A stretch of DNA of 64,000 nt from NCBI RefSeq assembly GCF_002358085.1, contig NZ_NTJD01000001.1:372001-436000 (forward strand), given 5' to 3'. The notes under the pieces were generated by a model. That model was not told the origin of the DNA, did not search any database, and saw nothing but the letters and a program-made list of their open reading frames with translations. The position numbers and the translations under genes are program-made. Below, in pieces: positions 31,544 through 40,983 of this stretch. The stretch is from Pseudothioclava arenosa (GTDB lineage: Bacteria > Pseudomonadota > Alphaproteobacteria > Rhodobacterales > Rhodobacteraceae). The first letter of the stretch is position 1. Every line of letters begins with the position of its first letter.

Positions 31544-34375
31544 ATGTTCACCCCCACGAATTACGACACCTACGATTTCGCCAACCGCCGTCACATCGGG
31601 CCGAGCCCCGCCGAGATGGCCGAGATGTTGAAAGCCGTGGGGGTGCAGAGCCTCGACCAGCTGGTCGATGAAACCGTGCCGCGCGCGATCCGCCAGGACG
31701 CGCCGCTCAGCTGGGCGCCGATGACCGAGCACGCGATGCTGGCCAAGCTGCGCGAGGTCGCGGCGAAGAACCGGGTGATGACCTCGTTGATCGGGCAGGG
31801 CTATTACGGCACGGTCACGCCGCCCGCGATCCAGCGCAACATTCTGGAAAACCCCGCGTGGTATACCGCCTACACGCCCTATCAGCCCGAGATCGCGCAG
31901 GGCCGCCTTGAGGCGCTTTTGAACTACCAGACGATGGTCGCGGATCTAACCGGGCTGCCGGTCGCGAACGCGAGCCTCTTGGACGAGGCGACCGCGGCGG
32001 CCGAGGCGATGACGATGGCCGAGCGCTCGGCCAAGTCGAAGGCGCGGGCGTTTTTCGTCGATGACAACCTGCACCCGCAGACCATCGCGGTGATTGAGAC
32101 CCGCGCGGCGCCCTTGGGCATTTCGATTGTCCGCGGCCAGCCCGAGGATCTGAAGCCCGAAGAGGTGTTCGGCGCGATCTTCCAATACCCGGGCAGCTTC
32201 GGCCATATCCGCGACTTCACCGACATGATTGCCGCGCTGCATGACGCCAAGGCGCTGGCGGTGATGGCGACCGACCTCTTGGCGCTGTGTCTGTTGAAAG
32301 AGCCGGGCGCGATGGGCGCCGATATCGCTGTGGGTTCGGCGCAGCGCTTCGGCGTGCCGATGGGCTATGGCGGCCCGCACGCGGCCTTCATGTCGTGCCG
32401 CGACGAGCTGAAACGCGCGATGCCCGGTCGGATTGTGGGGGTCTCGATCGACAGTCACGGCGACCCGGCCTACCGGCTGTCGCTGCAGACGCGCGAACAG
32501 CATATCCGCCGCGAGAAGGCCACCTCGAACGTCTGCACGGCGCAGGCGCTCTTGGCGGTGATGGCGAGCTTCTACGCCGTCTTTCACGGGCCCAAGGGGC
32601 TGCGCGCTATCGCCGAGCGTGTGCATTTCAACGCGGTGCGGCTGCGCGATGCGCTGGTGGCCGCCGGCGCCAAGGTTTCGCCGCAACAGTTCTTCGACAC
32701 GATCACTGTTGAGGTCGGCGTGGGCCAGCTGGGCATTCTGGCCGCGGCCGAGCTGCGCGGCATCAACCTGCGCAAGATCGGGCGCGACCGCGTCGGTATC
32801 TCGCTCGACGAGCTGACCGATGACGACGTGCTGGCGCGGCTGCTCGACGCCTTCGGCATCACGGAACCGCCGGCGGTGTCCTGCGGCCTTGCGATCCCCG
32901 ACGTGCTCCTGCGCGAGAGCGACTACCTGACCCATCCGGTGTTCCACATGAACCGCGCCGAATCCGAGATGATGCGCTACATGCGCCGCCTGTCGGACCG
33001 CGACCTTGCGCTGGATCGCGCGATGATCCCGCTCGGGTCCTGCACGATGAAGCTGAACGCGGCGGCTGAGATGATGCCGCTGACCTGGCCGGAGTTTGGC
33101 GCGCTGCACCCGTTCGCGCCCTATAACCAGGCTGCGGGCTATCACGAGGCGATCTCGGACCTGACCGAGAAGCTTTGCGAAATCACCGGCTATGACGCGT
33201 TCTCGATGCAGCCCAACTCGGGCGCGCAGGGCGAATATGCGGGGCTTCTGACGATTGCCGCCTATCACCGCGCGCGCGGCGAGGGGCATCGCGATGTCTG
33301 CCTGATCCCGGTTTCCGCCCATGGCACCAACCCGGCATCCGCACAGATGGCGGGGATGAAGGTGGTGGTGGTGAAATCGGCGCCCAATGGCGACGTGGAC
33401 CTTGAGGATTTCACTGCCAAGGCCGAGGCCGCGGGCGACAAGCTTGCCGCCTGCATGATTACCTATCCCTCGACCCATGGCGTGTTCGAGGAAACCGTGC
33501 GCGCGATCTGCGACATCACCCATCGCCATGGCGGGCAGGTCTATCTTGACGGGGCGAACATGAACGCGCTGGTGGGGCTGGTGAAGCCGGGCGAGATCGG
33601 CTCGGACGTGTCGCACCTGAACCTGCACAAGACCTTTGCCATCCCGCATGGAGGCGGCGGCCCGGGCATGGGGCCGATCGGGGTGAAGGCGCATCTGGCG
33701 CCCTTCCTGCCGGGCCATCCGGTCAGTGGCGGCGCCGAAGGGCCGGTCTCGGCCGCGCCCTATGGCTCGGCTTCGATCCTGCTGATTTCCTGGGCCTATT
33801 GCCTGATGATGGGCGGCGCGGGGCTGACGCAGGCGACCAAGGTCGCGATCCTGAACGCGAACTATATCGCGGCGCGCCTCAAGGTGGGCTACCCGATCCT
33901 GTTCATGGGTAACCGTGGGCGCGTGGCGCATGAATGCATCGTTGACACCCGCCCCTTCGCCGAGATGGGCGTGACCGTCGACGACATCGCCAAACGCCTG
34001 ATCGACAACGGTTTCCACGCGCCGACGATGAGCTGGCCGGTGGCCGGGACGCTGATGGTCGAGCCCACCGAATCGGAGACCAAGGCCGAGATCGACCGCT
34101 TCATCACCGCGATGCTGGCGATCCGCGAGGAAATCACCGCCGTCGAGCGCGGCGAGATCACCGCCGAGGAAAGCCCGCTGCGCCGCGCGCCGCACACGGT
34201 CGAGGACCTCGTGGCTGACTGGGACCGCCCCTACACGCGCGAGCAGGGTTGCTTCCCGCCGGGCTCGTTCCGCGAGGACAAATACTGGCCGCCGGTCGGG
34301 CGCGTCGACAACGTCTATGGCGACCGCAACCTGATCTGCATCTGCCCGCCGGTGGAAAGCTACGCGGCCGAATGA
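31544..34375 (+). CDS. gcvP: Glycine dehydrogenase (decarboxylating), P protein
   Basis: A 943-residue single-chain P protein with both halves fused, a little shorter than the usual 950-960. The pyridoxal-phosphate lysine is about Lys696 in [18 protein letters not shown]. The N-terminal half has [18 protein letters not shown] and the paralogous inactive fold. It decarboxylates glycine and loads the H protein. It completes the operon; the L protein gene is not in the window. A hairpin and a class B repeat follow. Confidence 0.97.
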   Translation: MFTPTNYDTYDFANRRHIGPSPAEMAEMLKAVGVQSLDQLVDETVPRAIRQDAPLSWAPMTEHAMLAKLREVAAKNRVMTSLIGQGYYGTVTPPAIQRNILENPAWYTAYTPYQPEIAQGRLEALLNYQTMVADLTGLPVANASLLDEATAAAEAMTMAERSAKSKARAFFVDDNLHPQTIAVIETRAAPLGISIVRGQPEDLKPEEVFGAIFQYPGSFGHIRDFTDMIAALHDAKALAVMATDLLALCLLKEPGAMGADIAVGSAQRFGVPMGYGGPHAAFMSCRDELKRAMPGRIVGVSIDSHGDPAYRLSLQTREQHIRREKATSNVCTAQALLAVMASFYAVFHGPKGLRAIAERVHFNAVRLRDALVAAGAKVSPQQFFDTITVEVGVGQLGILAAAELRGINLRKIGRDRVGISLDELTDDDVLARLLDAFGITEPPAVSCGLAIPDVLLRESDYLTHPVFHMNRAESEMMRYMRRLSDRDLALDRAMIPLGSCTMKLNAAAEMMPLTWPEFGALHPFAPYNQAAGYHEAISDLTEKLCEITGYDAFSMQPNSGAQGEYAGLLTIAAYHRARGEGHRDVCLIPVSAHGTNPASAQMAGMKVVVVKSAPNGDVDLEDFTAKAEAAGDKLAACMITYPSTHGVFEETVRAICDITHRHGGQVYLDGANMNALVGLVKPGEIGSDVSHLNLHKTFAIPHGGGGPGMGPIGVKAHLAPFLPGHPVSGGAEGPVSAAPYGSASILLISWAYCLMMGGAGLTQATKVAILNANYIAARLKVGYPILFMGNRGRVAHECIVDTRPFAEMGVTVDDIAKRLIDNGFHAPTMSWPVAGTLMVEPTESETKAEIDRFITAMLAIREEITAVERGEITAEESPLRRAPHTVEDLVADWDRPYTREQGCFPPGSFREDKYWPPVGRVDNVYGDRNLICICPPVESYAAE

Positions 34376-34378
34376 GGG

Positions 34379-34414
34379 GAGGGGGCGCTGCCCCCTCTTT
34401 GCCGTTCCGGCAAA
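34379..34414 (+). terminator. Twin hairpins after gcvP
   Basis: GAGGGGGCG/CGCCCCCTC-type stem (34379-34397: gagggggcgctgccccctc) is followed at once by TTTGCCG-TTC-CGGCAAA (about 34398-34414). There is no long U-run. The stems are shared with the class B repeat at 51848, so this may be repeat structure acting as a terminator. Confidence 0.5.
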
Positions 34415-34422
34415 TTCACCCC

Positions 34423-34448
34423 CGGAGTATTTGCGGCTCGATGAAAGG
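34423..34448 (+). repeat. Dispersed repeat, class B copy 3
   Basis: CGGAGTATTTGCGGCTCGAT then GAAAGG, preceded by the GGGGGCGCTGCCCCC hairpin, exactly as at 51848-51910. Confidence 0.75.
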
Positions 34449-34514
34449 GGCGCCTTGCAATGCGAGGCGTGCGTTCCGATATCTTCGGCAAGATGAATGT
34501 GATGGAGGGGCAAG

Positions 34515-34958
34515 ATGACCCAATCCTATCGAGTGACCTGCCTTGACTGCGGGCAGGCAAATCGGGTTCCGGCCGACAAGATCGGCTCCGGGCCGAAATG
34601 CGGCACGTGCGGCGCGAGCCTCGTGAACGGCAAGGTCGCCGAAATCGACGCGGGCATTCTGGCCAAGGCGGAAAAAGACGACCTACCTTTGCTGGTCGAT
34701 TTCTGGGCGCCTTGGTGTGGGCCTTGCCGGCAGATGGCACCGCAGTTTCAGGCGGCTGCCAAGACGCTGGCGCCGAATGTGCGGCTGGCCAAGGTGAATA
34801 CGCAGGTCAATCCGCAGGCGACGCAGCGCTACCGCATTCAGGGCATTCCGGCCTTTATCCTGTTCGGGAAGGGCCGCGAAATGGGGCGGGCCGCGGGCGC
34901 GCGACCGGCCTCGGCGCTGGTCGAATTCGTGAAGTCGAAGCTGCCCTCGGCGGCCTGA
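34515..34958 (+). CDS. trxC: Thioredoxin 2 (zinc-ribbon thioredoxin)
   Basis: A 147-residue protein with an N-terminal zinc ribbon (CLDCG and CGTCG, residues 9-13 and 33-37) followed by a thioredoxin fold with active site [12 protein letters not shown] and the cis-proline in QGIPAFILF. This is the TrxC type, a cytoplasmic disulfide reductase often induced by oxidative stress. It stands alone between gcvP and the tRNA-Ala gene. Confidence 0.94.
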   Translation: MTQSYRVTCLDCGQANRVPADKIGSGPKCGTCGASLVNGKVAEIDAGILAKAEKDDLPLLVDFWAPWCGPCRQMAPQFQAAAKTLAPNVRLAKVNTQVNPQATQRYRIQGIPAFILFGKGREMGRAAGARPASALVEFVKSKLPSAA

Positions 34959-35011
34959 AACCGGCGCGCGCGGCGGGGCGGAATTTTTGTCGCAAAGCCC
35001 CCATCGGGCGC

Positions 35012-35040
35012 TTGACAATCCGCCCGCCTTGCGCGAAACA
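35012..35040 (+). promoter_or_regulatory. Possible promoter of tRNA-Ala
   Basis: TTGACA at 35012-35017, a 17-bp spacer and a weak GAAACA at 35035-35040, 16 bp before the tRNA 5' end. The -35 is a consensus match and the -10 is poor. Confidence 0.4.
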
Positions 35041-35055
35041 CCCGCCACTGGAAAC

Positions 35056-35131
<76 letters not shown>

Positions 35132-35309
35132 GTCCCCCCCCTCAAGTAAAACCTGATGCGGCCAAGCGCTGCCGTTTTCCTGCCCGCCGCGCGCAAAGTT
35201 TCAGCTTTGTGCCGGGGTTGTGAAAGTTTTTGCCGCGCCGCAGCAATTTTGACATCTTTTCGAAACCCGACCGTGCCAGAACGGGGGCGTAACATGCACG
35301 GAGGTCGCC

Positions 35310-36074
35310 ATGTTTTCCCTCGCGGGACAGAAGATACTCGTCGTTGGCATCGCCAATGAACATTCCATCGCCTATGGCTGCGCGCGCGCCTTTCGCGCGC
35401 AGGGCGCCGATCTGGCGGTGACCTGGCTCAATGACAAGGCCGAGCCGCATGTTCGCCCGCTGGCGGAAGACCTGGGCGCCGAGATCATGATGCCGCTCGA
35501 TGTCAGCCAGCCGGGGCAGTTGGAGAAGGTGTTCGACAAGATCGTTGCGACCTGGGGGCGGGTTGATACGATCCTGCATTCGATCGCCTTTGCTCCGCGC
35601 GATGATCTGCATGGGCGGGTGATCGACAGCTCGGCCGAGGGCTTTGCCAAGGCGATGGATGTCTCGGTGCATTCCTTCCTGCGGATGATCCGGCTGGCGG
35701 AGCCTCTGATGCCCGCGGGCGGCACCTGTCTGTCGGTCTCATTCCATGGCTCGACCCGCGTGGTACGCCATTACAACGTGATGGGGCCGGTCAAGGCGGC
35801 GCTGGAAAGCTCGGTGCGCTATGCGGCGGCGGAACTGGGCGAGAAGGGGATTCGTGTCCATGCGCTGTCGCCCGGGCCTCTGGCGACGCGGGCCGCTTCG
35901 GGGATCGACCATTTCGACGAGTTGATGGCCGAGGCCGCGAGCCGCGCGCCCACCCATCATCTCGCGACGATCGAGGATGTGGGCGCGATGGCGGCTTTCC
36001 TTGCCTCGCCCGAGGCGCGCAACCTGACCGGCGGCGTGCACGATATCGACGGCGGCTATTCGATCACCGCCTGA
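35310..36074 (+). CDS. fabI: Enoyl-[acyl-carrier-protein] reductase (NADH), FabI family
   Basis: A 254-residue SDR enzyme reducing enoyl-ACP in fatty-acid elongation. It has the FabI-type cofactor loop [25 protein letters not shown], and the catalytic Tyr155-x6-Lys162 in YNVMGPVK. Odd point: the tyrosine usually found ten residues before the catalytic tyrosine (Tyr146 of the E. coli enzyme) is Phe145 here (SVSFHGS). It may be a second FabI paralogue, as alphaproteobacteria often have two. A TTGACA -35-like site lies about 60 bp upstream (35249), with no good -10. A terminator follows. Confidence 0.9.
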   Translation: MFSLAGQKILVVGIANEHSIAYGCARAFRAQGADLAVTWLNDKAEPHVRPLAEDLGAEIMMPLDVSQPGQLEKVFDKIVATWGRVDTILHSIAFAPRDDLHGRVIDSSAEGFAKAMDVSVHSFLRMIRLAEPLMPAGGTCLSVSFHGSTRVVRHYNVMGPVKAALESSVRYAAAELGEKGIRVHALSPGPLATRAASGIDHFDELMAEAASRAPTHHLATIEDVGAMAAFLASPEARNLTGGVHDIDGGYSITA

Positions 36075-36093
36075 ACCCGGCCATGGCCGCTGC

Positions 36094-36116
36094 AAGGGCC
36101 CGCCTTGGCGGGCCTT
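36094..36116 (+). terminator. Terminator of fabI
   Basis: AAGGGCCCGCC-TT-GGCGGGCCTTT hairpin beginning 20 bp after the fabI stop, ending in a short T-run. The rest of the 233-bp gap to the next gene holds a likely promoter (TTGCTT and TATAGG-type boxes about 36175-36225) but no gene. Confidence 0.8.
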
Positions 36117-36307
36117 TGTCATGCGTGGGGCTTTTCCCCAGATAGTGTGGCCGCGCCATGACTTATCCACGACAATTTGCTTTACAGATCCTTCATTCGG
36201 CCCCACGATATCTGGTATAGGCGGCGCGCTGCCACGCGCCAGCTTGTGCAAGTATCAAGGTCTAGGGGTTGCATCCTGGGGCATTAAAAGAGCAGGGGGA
36301 TACAGGC

Positions 36308-36811
36308 ATGGCACTCAGCGAGGACTTCCTCTTTAGCGAAGATCTTCACCCGATCGACGTGGTGGAGCATCTGGCCGAGGCCCATGACTGGGATTTCGAC
36401 CGGGTGACCGAGGACCAGATCGCGATGACGGTCGAGGGCCAATGGCGCACCTATTCGATCACGCTGGCCTGGTCGGCGCAGGATGAAACCCTGCGGCTGA
36501 TTTCCACCTTCGAGATGGACCCTCCCTCGGAGCGCATGGCCGAGCTGCATGATCTGCTCAACCGCGCCAATGACATGTGCTGGACCGGCGCCTTCACCTA
36601 TTGGCGCGAGCAGCGGCTGATGGTCTGGCGCTACGGGCTGTTGCTCGCGGGTGGGCAGGGCGCCACCGCCGATCAGATCGACCGTCTGATCGGTGCCGCC
36701 GTCGTCGCCTCCGAGCGCTTCTACCCCGCCTTCCAGCTCGCCTGCTGGGGCGACCAGTCGCCGGAAGAGGCGATGAAGGTCGCCATTGCAGAGGCTTACG
36801 GGCGCGCCTAA
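36308..36811 (+). CDS. YbjN domain-containing protein
   Basis: A 167-residue cytoplasmic protein of the YbjN type (a type III secretion chaperone-like fold). Blocks typical for the alphaproteobacterial members are HPIDVVEHLAEAHDWDFDR, RLISTFEMDPPSERMAEL and ACWGDQSPEEAMKVA. The family has been linked to stress and motility phenotypes in enterobacteria, but its biochemistry is unclear. It is 26 bp upstream of proC and probably co-transcribed. I chose ATG 36308 with its AGCAGGGGG ribosome site; a longer frame adds 13 residues. Confidence 0.82.
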   Translation: MALSEDFLFSEDLHPIDVVEHLAEAHDWDFDRVTEDQIAMTVEGQWRTYSITLAWSAQDETLRLISTFEMDPPSERMAELHDLLNRANDMCWTGAFTYWREQRLMVWRYGLLLAGGQGATADQIDRLIGAAVVASERFYPAFQLACWGDQSPEEAMKVAIAEAYGRA

Positions 36812-36837
36812 TCTGCCCCCCGAACAAAGGGGGCACC

Positions 36838-37650
36838 ATGGATTTTACCGATATCGCAACGCGTGGTCTGGTTCTGCTGGGCTGTGGCAAGATGGGCTCG
36901 GCGATGCTGCAGGGCTGGCTGGCCGGGGGGCTGCCGCCCGCATCGGTGCACGTGATCGACCCGCATCCCTCAGACTGGCTCAAGGCTACGGGCGTGAATA
37001 TCAACGCGGGCCTGCCGGGTGATCCGGCGGTGGTTCTGCTGGCGGTCAAGCCGCAGATGATGGCCGATGCGCTGCCGCGACTGGCGGCGATGGGCGGCGG
37101 CAAGACGCTGTTTGTCACCGTCGCGGCGGGGATCACCATCGACACCTACGCGCAACTTCTGGGGGCTGACACGCCGCTCATTCGTGCGATGCCCAACACG
37201 CCCGCCGCGATCGGGCGCGGCATTACCGCGATCGTCGGCAACGGGGCCGCGACGCCAGCGCATCTCGATCTGGCCGAGGCGCTGTTGCGCGCGGTCGGGC
37301 AGGTGGTGCGCCTTGAAAACGAAGGCCAGATGGATGCGGTGATCGGCGTTTCGGGCTCGGGCCCGGCCTATGTCTTCCACCTGATCGAGGCGATGGCGGC
37401 GGCTGGCGTCGAGCAGGGCCTCTCGCCCGAGCTCGCGATGCAGCTGGCCAAGGCGACCGTCGGCGGCGCGGGCATGCTGGCCGAGCAATCCGACGAAAGC
37501 CCCGCGCAATTGCGCATCAACGTGACCAGCCCCGGCGGCACCACCGCCGCCGCGCTCGAAGTGCTGATGGAACCTGAAACCGGCTTTCCGGGCCTCGTAT
37601 CGCGCGCCGTCGCCGCCAATATCCGCCGCAACCGGGAGCTGGCCGGATGA
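36838..37650 (+). CDS. proC: Pyrroline-5-carboxylate reductase
   Basis: A 270-residue enzyme for the last step of proline synthesis. It has the Rossmann motif LLGCGKMGSAMLQGW, AVKPQMM, RAMPNTPAAIGRG, and the C-terminal signature VTSPGGTTAAALEVL. It starts at ATG 36838 after an AAAGGGGG ribosome site. Its stop overlaps the csaA start by 4 bp (ATGA), so the two are translationally coupled. Confidence 0.95.
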   Translation: MDFTDIATRGLVLLGCGKMGSAMLQGWLAGGLPPASVHVIDPHPSDWLKATGVNINAGLPGDPAVVLLAVKPQMMADALPRLAAMGGGKTLFVTVAAGITIDTYAQLLGADTPLIRAMPNTPAAIGRGITAIVGNGAATPAHLDLAEALLRAVGQVVRLENEGQMDAVIGVSGSGPAYVFHLIEAMAAAGVEQGLSPELAMQLAKATVGGAGMLAEQSDESPAQLRINVTSPGGTTAAALEVLMEPETGFPGLVSRAVAANIRRNRELAG

Positions 37651-37982
37651 CGATTTCCTTCGATGATTTCCTGAAAGTCGACATCCGCGTGGGCCAGGTC
37701 GTGCAGGCTGAGCCCTTCCCCGAGGCGCGCAAGCCCGCGATCAAGCTCTGGGTCGATTACGGCCCCGAGATCGGCGTCAAGAAAAGCTCGGCGCAGATCA
37801 CCCGCCATTACACGCCCGAGGCGCTGATCGGGCGGCGCGTGCTGGGCGTCGTCAATTTCCCGCCGCGCCAGATTGGCCCCTTCATGTCCGAGGCGCTGGT
37901 GCTCGGCCTGCCCGATGCCGACGGCGAGGTGGTGCTGATTACCCCCGATCTCGAGGTGCCGCTGGGCGGGCGGATGTTCTGA
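37647..37982 (+). CDS. csaA: tRNA-binding protein, CsaA-like
   Basis: A 111-residue stand-alone OB-fold tRNA-binding domain, like the Bacillus CsaA export-related chaperone and the C-terminal domain of methionyl-tRNA synthetase. Signature blocks are FLKVDIRVGQVVQAEPFPEA, KPAIKLWVDYG and KKSSAQIT. It is sandwiched with overlaps between proC and a dehydrogenase (TGATG at 37980). The role in this organism is uncertain. Confidence 0.9.
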   Translation: MTISFDDFLKVDIRVGQVVQAEPFPEARKPAIKLWVDYGPEIGVKKSSAQITRHYTPEALIGRRVLGVVNFPPRQIGPFMSEALVLGLPDADGEVVLITPDLEVPLGGRMF

Positions 37983-38923
37983 TGCGGCTCCTGGTCACCC
38001 GCCGTCAGACCGAGGCCGTCGAGGCCGCCATCGCCGCCGAGTTCGACGCGCGTTTCCGCCATGACGAGGGGCCGCTGACCGAGGCCGAGGCGAGCGCGGC
38101 GCTGGCTGAGTTTGACCTGATCCTGCCGACTTTGGGCGATTCCTTCGGCGCGGGTGCTTTCTCCGGGCCGGTGCGGGCGAAGATGCTGGCGAATTTCGGT
38201 GTGGGCTATAACCACATCGACATCGCCGCCGCGCGCGCCGCGGGCGTCACCGTCTCCAACACGCCCGGCGCTGTGACCGACGCCACCGCCGATATCGCGA
38301 TGACCCTGATTCTGATGAGCGCGCGCCGCGCCGGCGAGGGCGAACGGATGCTGCGCGCCGGACGCTGGACCGGCTGGCAGCCGACCCAGATGCTGGGCCT
38401 GCATGTCACCGGCAAGCGGCTCGGCATCATCGGCATGGGCCGGATCGGCAAGGCAATTGCGAAACGCGCGCATTTCGGCTTCGGCATGGAGATCGTGTTC
38501 TTCAACCGCTCGATGGTCTCCGATCCGGTCAGCCCGGCGCGGCAGGTCGCGCTGCCGGAGGCTTTGGGCGCCGATATCGTCGTGCTCGCCGTGCCTGCCA
38601 CGGCCGAGACGCACCACATGATCGACGCCGCTGCACTTGCACAAATGCAACCTCATGCGCATCTCATCAACATCGCGCGGGGCGATATCGTGAAAGAATC
38701 CGACCTTATTGCCGCTTTGCAGGCCCGCAGGATCGCGGGCGCCGGGCTCGATGTCTACGAGTTCGAACCGAAGGTTCCCGAGGCGTTGATCGCGTTGGAA
38801 AACGTCACGCTCCTGCCGCATCTGGGCACTGCCGCCGAAGAGGTGCGCAGCGCGATGGGCTTCATGGCGCTCGACAACCTGCGCGCATTCCGTGACGGCA
38901 CTCCGCCGCCGAACGCGCTTTGA
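37982..38923 (+). CDS. D-glycerate/2-hydroxyacid dehydrogenase
   Basis: A 313-residue NAD(P)-dependent D-isomer-specific 2-hydroxyacid dehydrogenase, likely a glyoxylate/hydroxypyruvate reductase. Visible parts are LANFGVGYNHIDIAAARAAG, the Rossmann motif LGIIGMGRIGKAIAKRA, the substrate arginine in NIARGDIV, the glutamate in DVYEFEPKVPEAL and the catalytic histidine in LLPHLGTA. It differs clearly from the GhrA-like enzyme at 13739-14680. Its start overlaps the csaA stop. The precise substrate is inferred only. Confidence 0.88.
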   Translation: MRLLVTRRQTEAVEAAIAAEFDARFRHDEGPLTEAEASAALAEFDLILPTLGDSFGAGAFSGPVRAKMLANFGVGYNHIDIAAARAAGVTVSNTPGAVTDATADIAMTLILMSARRAGEGERMLRAGRWTGWQPTQMLGLHVTGKRLGIIGMGRIGKAIAKRAHFGFGMEIVFFNRSMVSDPVSPARQVALPEALGADIVVLAVPATAETHHMIDAAALAQMQPHAHLINIARGDIVKESDLIAALQARRIAGAGLDVYEFEPKVPEALIALENVTLLPHLGTAAEEVRSAMGFMALDNLRAFRDGTPPPNAL

Positions 38924-38974
38924 AAGCTTGACCTTTCGGCTGCTCGGGCAAAAAACTCCGCCAGACCGGAGGAT

Positions 38975-40096
38975 ATGATGTTCACAGCTGCGATTACCGG
39001 AACCGGCGTCTATACGCCCCCCGAAACGATCACCAATGAAGAGCTGGTCGAGGCCTTCAACGCCTATGCCGACCGGGTGAATGCCGAGAATGCCGATGCG
39101 ATTGCGGCAGGCGAGGCCGAGGCGATCCCGCAGTCCTCGACCGAGTTCATCCTCAAGGCCTCGGGGATCGAGAGCCGCTATGTGATGAACAAGTCGGGCG
39201 TGCTGGACCCCGCGCGCATGTATCCGGCGCTGCGTCAGCGCAGCGACGACGAGCCGGGGATCATGGCGGAAATGGCGCTCGATGCCTGCCAGAAGGCGCT
39301 GGCCCAGGCCGGCCGCAAAGGCGCCGAGGTCGATCTGGTGATCTGCGCAGCCTCCAACATGGAACGCGCCTATCCGGCGATCGCCATTGAGATTCAGAAA
39401 CTTCTGGGCGCTACGGGTTTTGCCTTCGACATGAATGTGGCGTGTTCATCGGCCACCTTCGGCATTCAGGCCGCCGCCGACATGATCCGCACCGGCTCGG
39501 TGCGCCGCGCGCTGGTCGTGAACCCCGAGATCACCTCGGGCCACCTCGAATGGCGCGATCGCGATTGCCATTTCATCTTTGGCGATGTCGCCACCGCCAC
39601 GCTGCTCGAACGCAAGGAAGACGCGCCGCATGGCTTCGAGATCCTCTCGACCCGCTGCGCCACCGAGTTTTCCAACAACATCCGCAATAACAACGGCTTC
39701 CTGCGCCGCACCCGCCCCGATGGCGTGGTCGACCGGCGCGACATGCAGTTCATGCAAGAGGGCCGCAAGGTCTTCAAGGAAGTGCTGCCGATGGTCAGCG
39801 CGCATATCCTCGGGCATCTGGCCGAAGACGGCATCGCGGCCACCGACCTGCGCCGGCTCTGGCTGCACCAGGCGAACAAGACGATGAACGACTTCATCGG
39901 CCGCAAGGTGCTGGGCCGTGACCCCGAGCCCGGCGAGCAGCCCAATATCCTTCAGGAATTCGCCAATACCTCCTCGGCGGGCTCGATCATCGCCTTCGCG
40001 CGCTACTCGGATGACATGGAGCCCGGCGACAAGGGGCTGATCTGCTCCTTCGGCGCGGGCTATTCGGTCGGCTCCGTCATCGTCGTGAAATACTGA
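38975..40096 (+). CDS. Beta-ketoacyl-ACP synthase III family protein
   Basis: A 373-residue thiolase-fold enzyme of the FabH family, longer than classical FabH (about 320) because of an insertion near residues 28-95. The catalytic triad is visible: Cys157 in MNVACSSATFG, His298 in WLHQANKTMND and Asn331 in EFANTSSAGS. The extended form resembles FabH-like enzymes that condense medium-chain acyl-CoA with malonyl-ACP in pseudomonads. That link is by family resemblance only. A double ATG at 38975/38978 leaves the exact start open. A strong inverted repeat follows. Confidence 0.88.
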   Translation: MMFTAAITGTGVYTPPETITNEELVEAFNAYADRVNAENADAIAAGEAEAIPQSSTEFILKASGIESRYVMNKSGVLDPARMYPALRQRSDDEPGIMAEMALDACQKALAQAGRKGAEVDLVICAASNMERAYPAIAIEIQKLLGATGFAFDMNVACSSATFGIQAAADMIRTGSVRRALVVNPEITSGHLEWRDRDCHFIFGDVATATLLERKEDAPHGFEILSTRCATEFSNNIRNNNGFLRRTRPDGVVDRRDMQFMQEGRKVFKEVLPMVSAHILGHLAEDGIAATDLRRLWLHQANKTMNDFIGRKVLGRDPEPGEQPNILQEFANTSSAGSIIAFARYSDDMEPGDKGLICSFGAGYSVGSVIVVKY

Positions 40097-40102
40097 CGCT
40101 GC

Positions 40103-40168
40103 GCCTCGCGTATTTTCTCCAAGAAGAAGCCCGCAGTTTCTTCTTGGGAAAAATACGCATTCCGAGGC
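40103..40168. terminator. Long inverted repeat between convergent genes (bidirectional terminator)
   Basis: GCGTATTTTCTCCAAGAAGA(A) at 40108-40128 pairs with its near-perfect complement at 40138-40158 (19 of 21 positions) around a GCCCGCAGTT loop. GCCTCG/CGAGGC extend the stem outward. It lies between the convergent FabH-like gene and tdk and could terminate both. Confidence 0.75.
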
Positions 40169-40184
40169 TGCCGCCTGTGCGCGT

Positions 40185-40766
40185 TCAGAGGTCGCCCATT
40201 TCCTCGCGCCAGTGCCGCCGGCAGAGCGAGACATAGGTTTCGTTGCCACCCACCTGCACCTGCGCACCTTCGCGCAGCGCGTGCCCGTCGGCGCCCTTGC
40301 GCACCACCATCGTGGCCTTCTTACCGCAATGGCAGATCGTGCGGACCTCGCGCATCTCGTCGGCCAGCGCGAGGAGCGCCGCCGAGCCGGGGAACAGGTG
40401 GCCCTGAAAATCCACGCGCAGCCCGTAGCACATGATCGGCACGCCGAGGTCGTCGACCGCGCGCGCGAGTTGCCAGACCTGCGCCTCGGTCAGGAATTGC
40501 GCCTCGTCAATGAAGATGCAGGCGCAGGGGCCTTGGGCGAGCCGCGCCTCGATCAGCGCGAGCATGTCGGTTTCTGGGGTGAAGGTCGCGGCTTCGGCGC
40601 CGATGCCGATCCGGCTGGCGATGCGGGCCTCGCCTGCGCGGTGATCAAGCTCGGCGGTGACGAGGAAGGTCTGCATGCCCCGCTCAATGTAATTGTAGGA
40701 GGCCTGCAGGAGGATCGTGCTCTTGCCGGCATTCATCGTCGAGTAATGGAAATAGAGCTTGGCCAT
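40185..40766 (-). CDS. tdk: Thymidine kinase
   Basis: A 193-residue type II thymidine kinase phosphorylating thymidine in the salvage pathway. The P-loop is STMNAGKST near residues 8-16, the catalytic glutamate is in FIDEAQFL, the lasso-region CHCGKKA and the later CRRHW provide zinc ligands, and ERGMQTFLVTAELDHRAG is typical. It is divergent from the following unknown gene across 217 bp. Confidence 0.95.
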   Translation of the reverse strand: MAKLYFHYSTMNAGKSTILLQASYNYIERGMQTFLVTAELDHRAGEARIASRIGIGAEAATFTPETDMLALIEARLAQGPCACIFIDEAQFLTEAQVWQLARAVDDLGVPIMCYGLRVDFQGHLFPGSAALLALADEMREVRTICHCGKKATMVVRKGADGHALREGAQVQVGGNETYVSLCRRHWREEMGDL

Positions 40767-40983
40767 GCCAAGGGCTTAGCCCGAGCCTGGCGGACTGGCA
40801 AGTTTCCGGATGGCCCGGAAGGGTGGAGCGGAGGCGCCAGCCCCCCGCTCCGGTACTCATGCACTTGTGACGCCACTGCACTCACACGCGTCGGTCCGGC
40901 GATCCGACGCTTGGAAGGTGACATTTCCCTGTGACTTGTCTAAGGGGAAAGAGATTAACGAATTCCCCCAAGGAGGGCGCGCC

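Noticed and set aside
31946-34513. 855-codon frame opposite gcvP
   Set aside because: Antisense shadow of a fully conserved gene; no domain recognisable.
35310-36074. Triclosan-resistance FabI because residue 93 is Ala rather than Gly
   Set aside because: Ala at this position also occurs in triclosan-sensitive FabI enzymes such as that of Staphylococcus aureus, so it is not informative.
36163-36171. TTATCCACG, a near match to a DnaA box
   Set aside because: A single site, with no cluster or AT-rich unwinding region. A similar lone TTATCCACT occurs near 57624. Not evidence for an origin.
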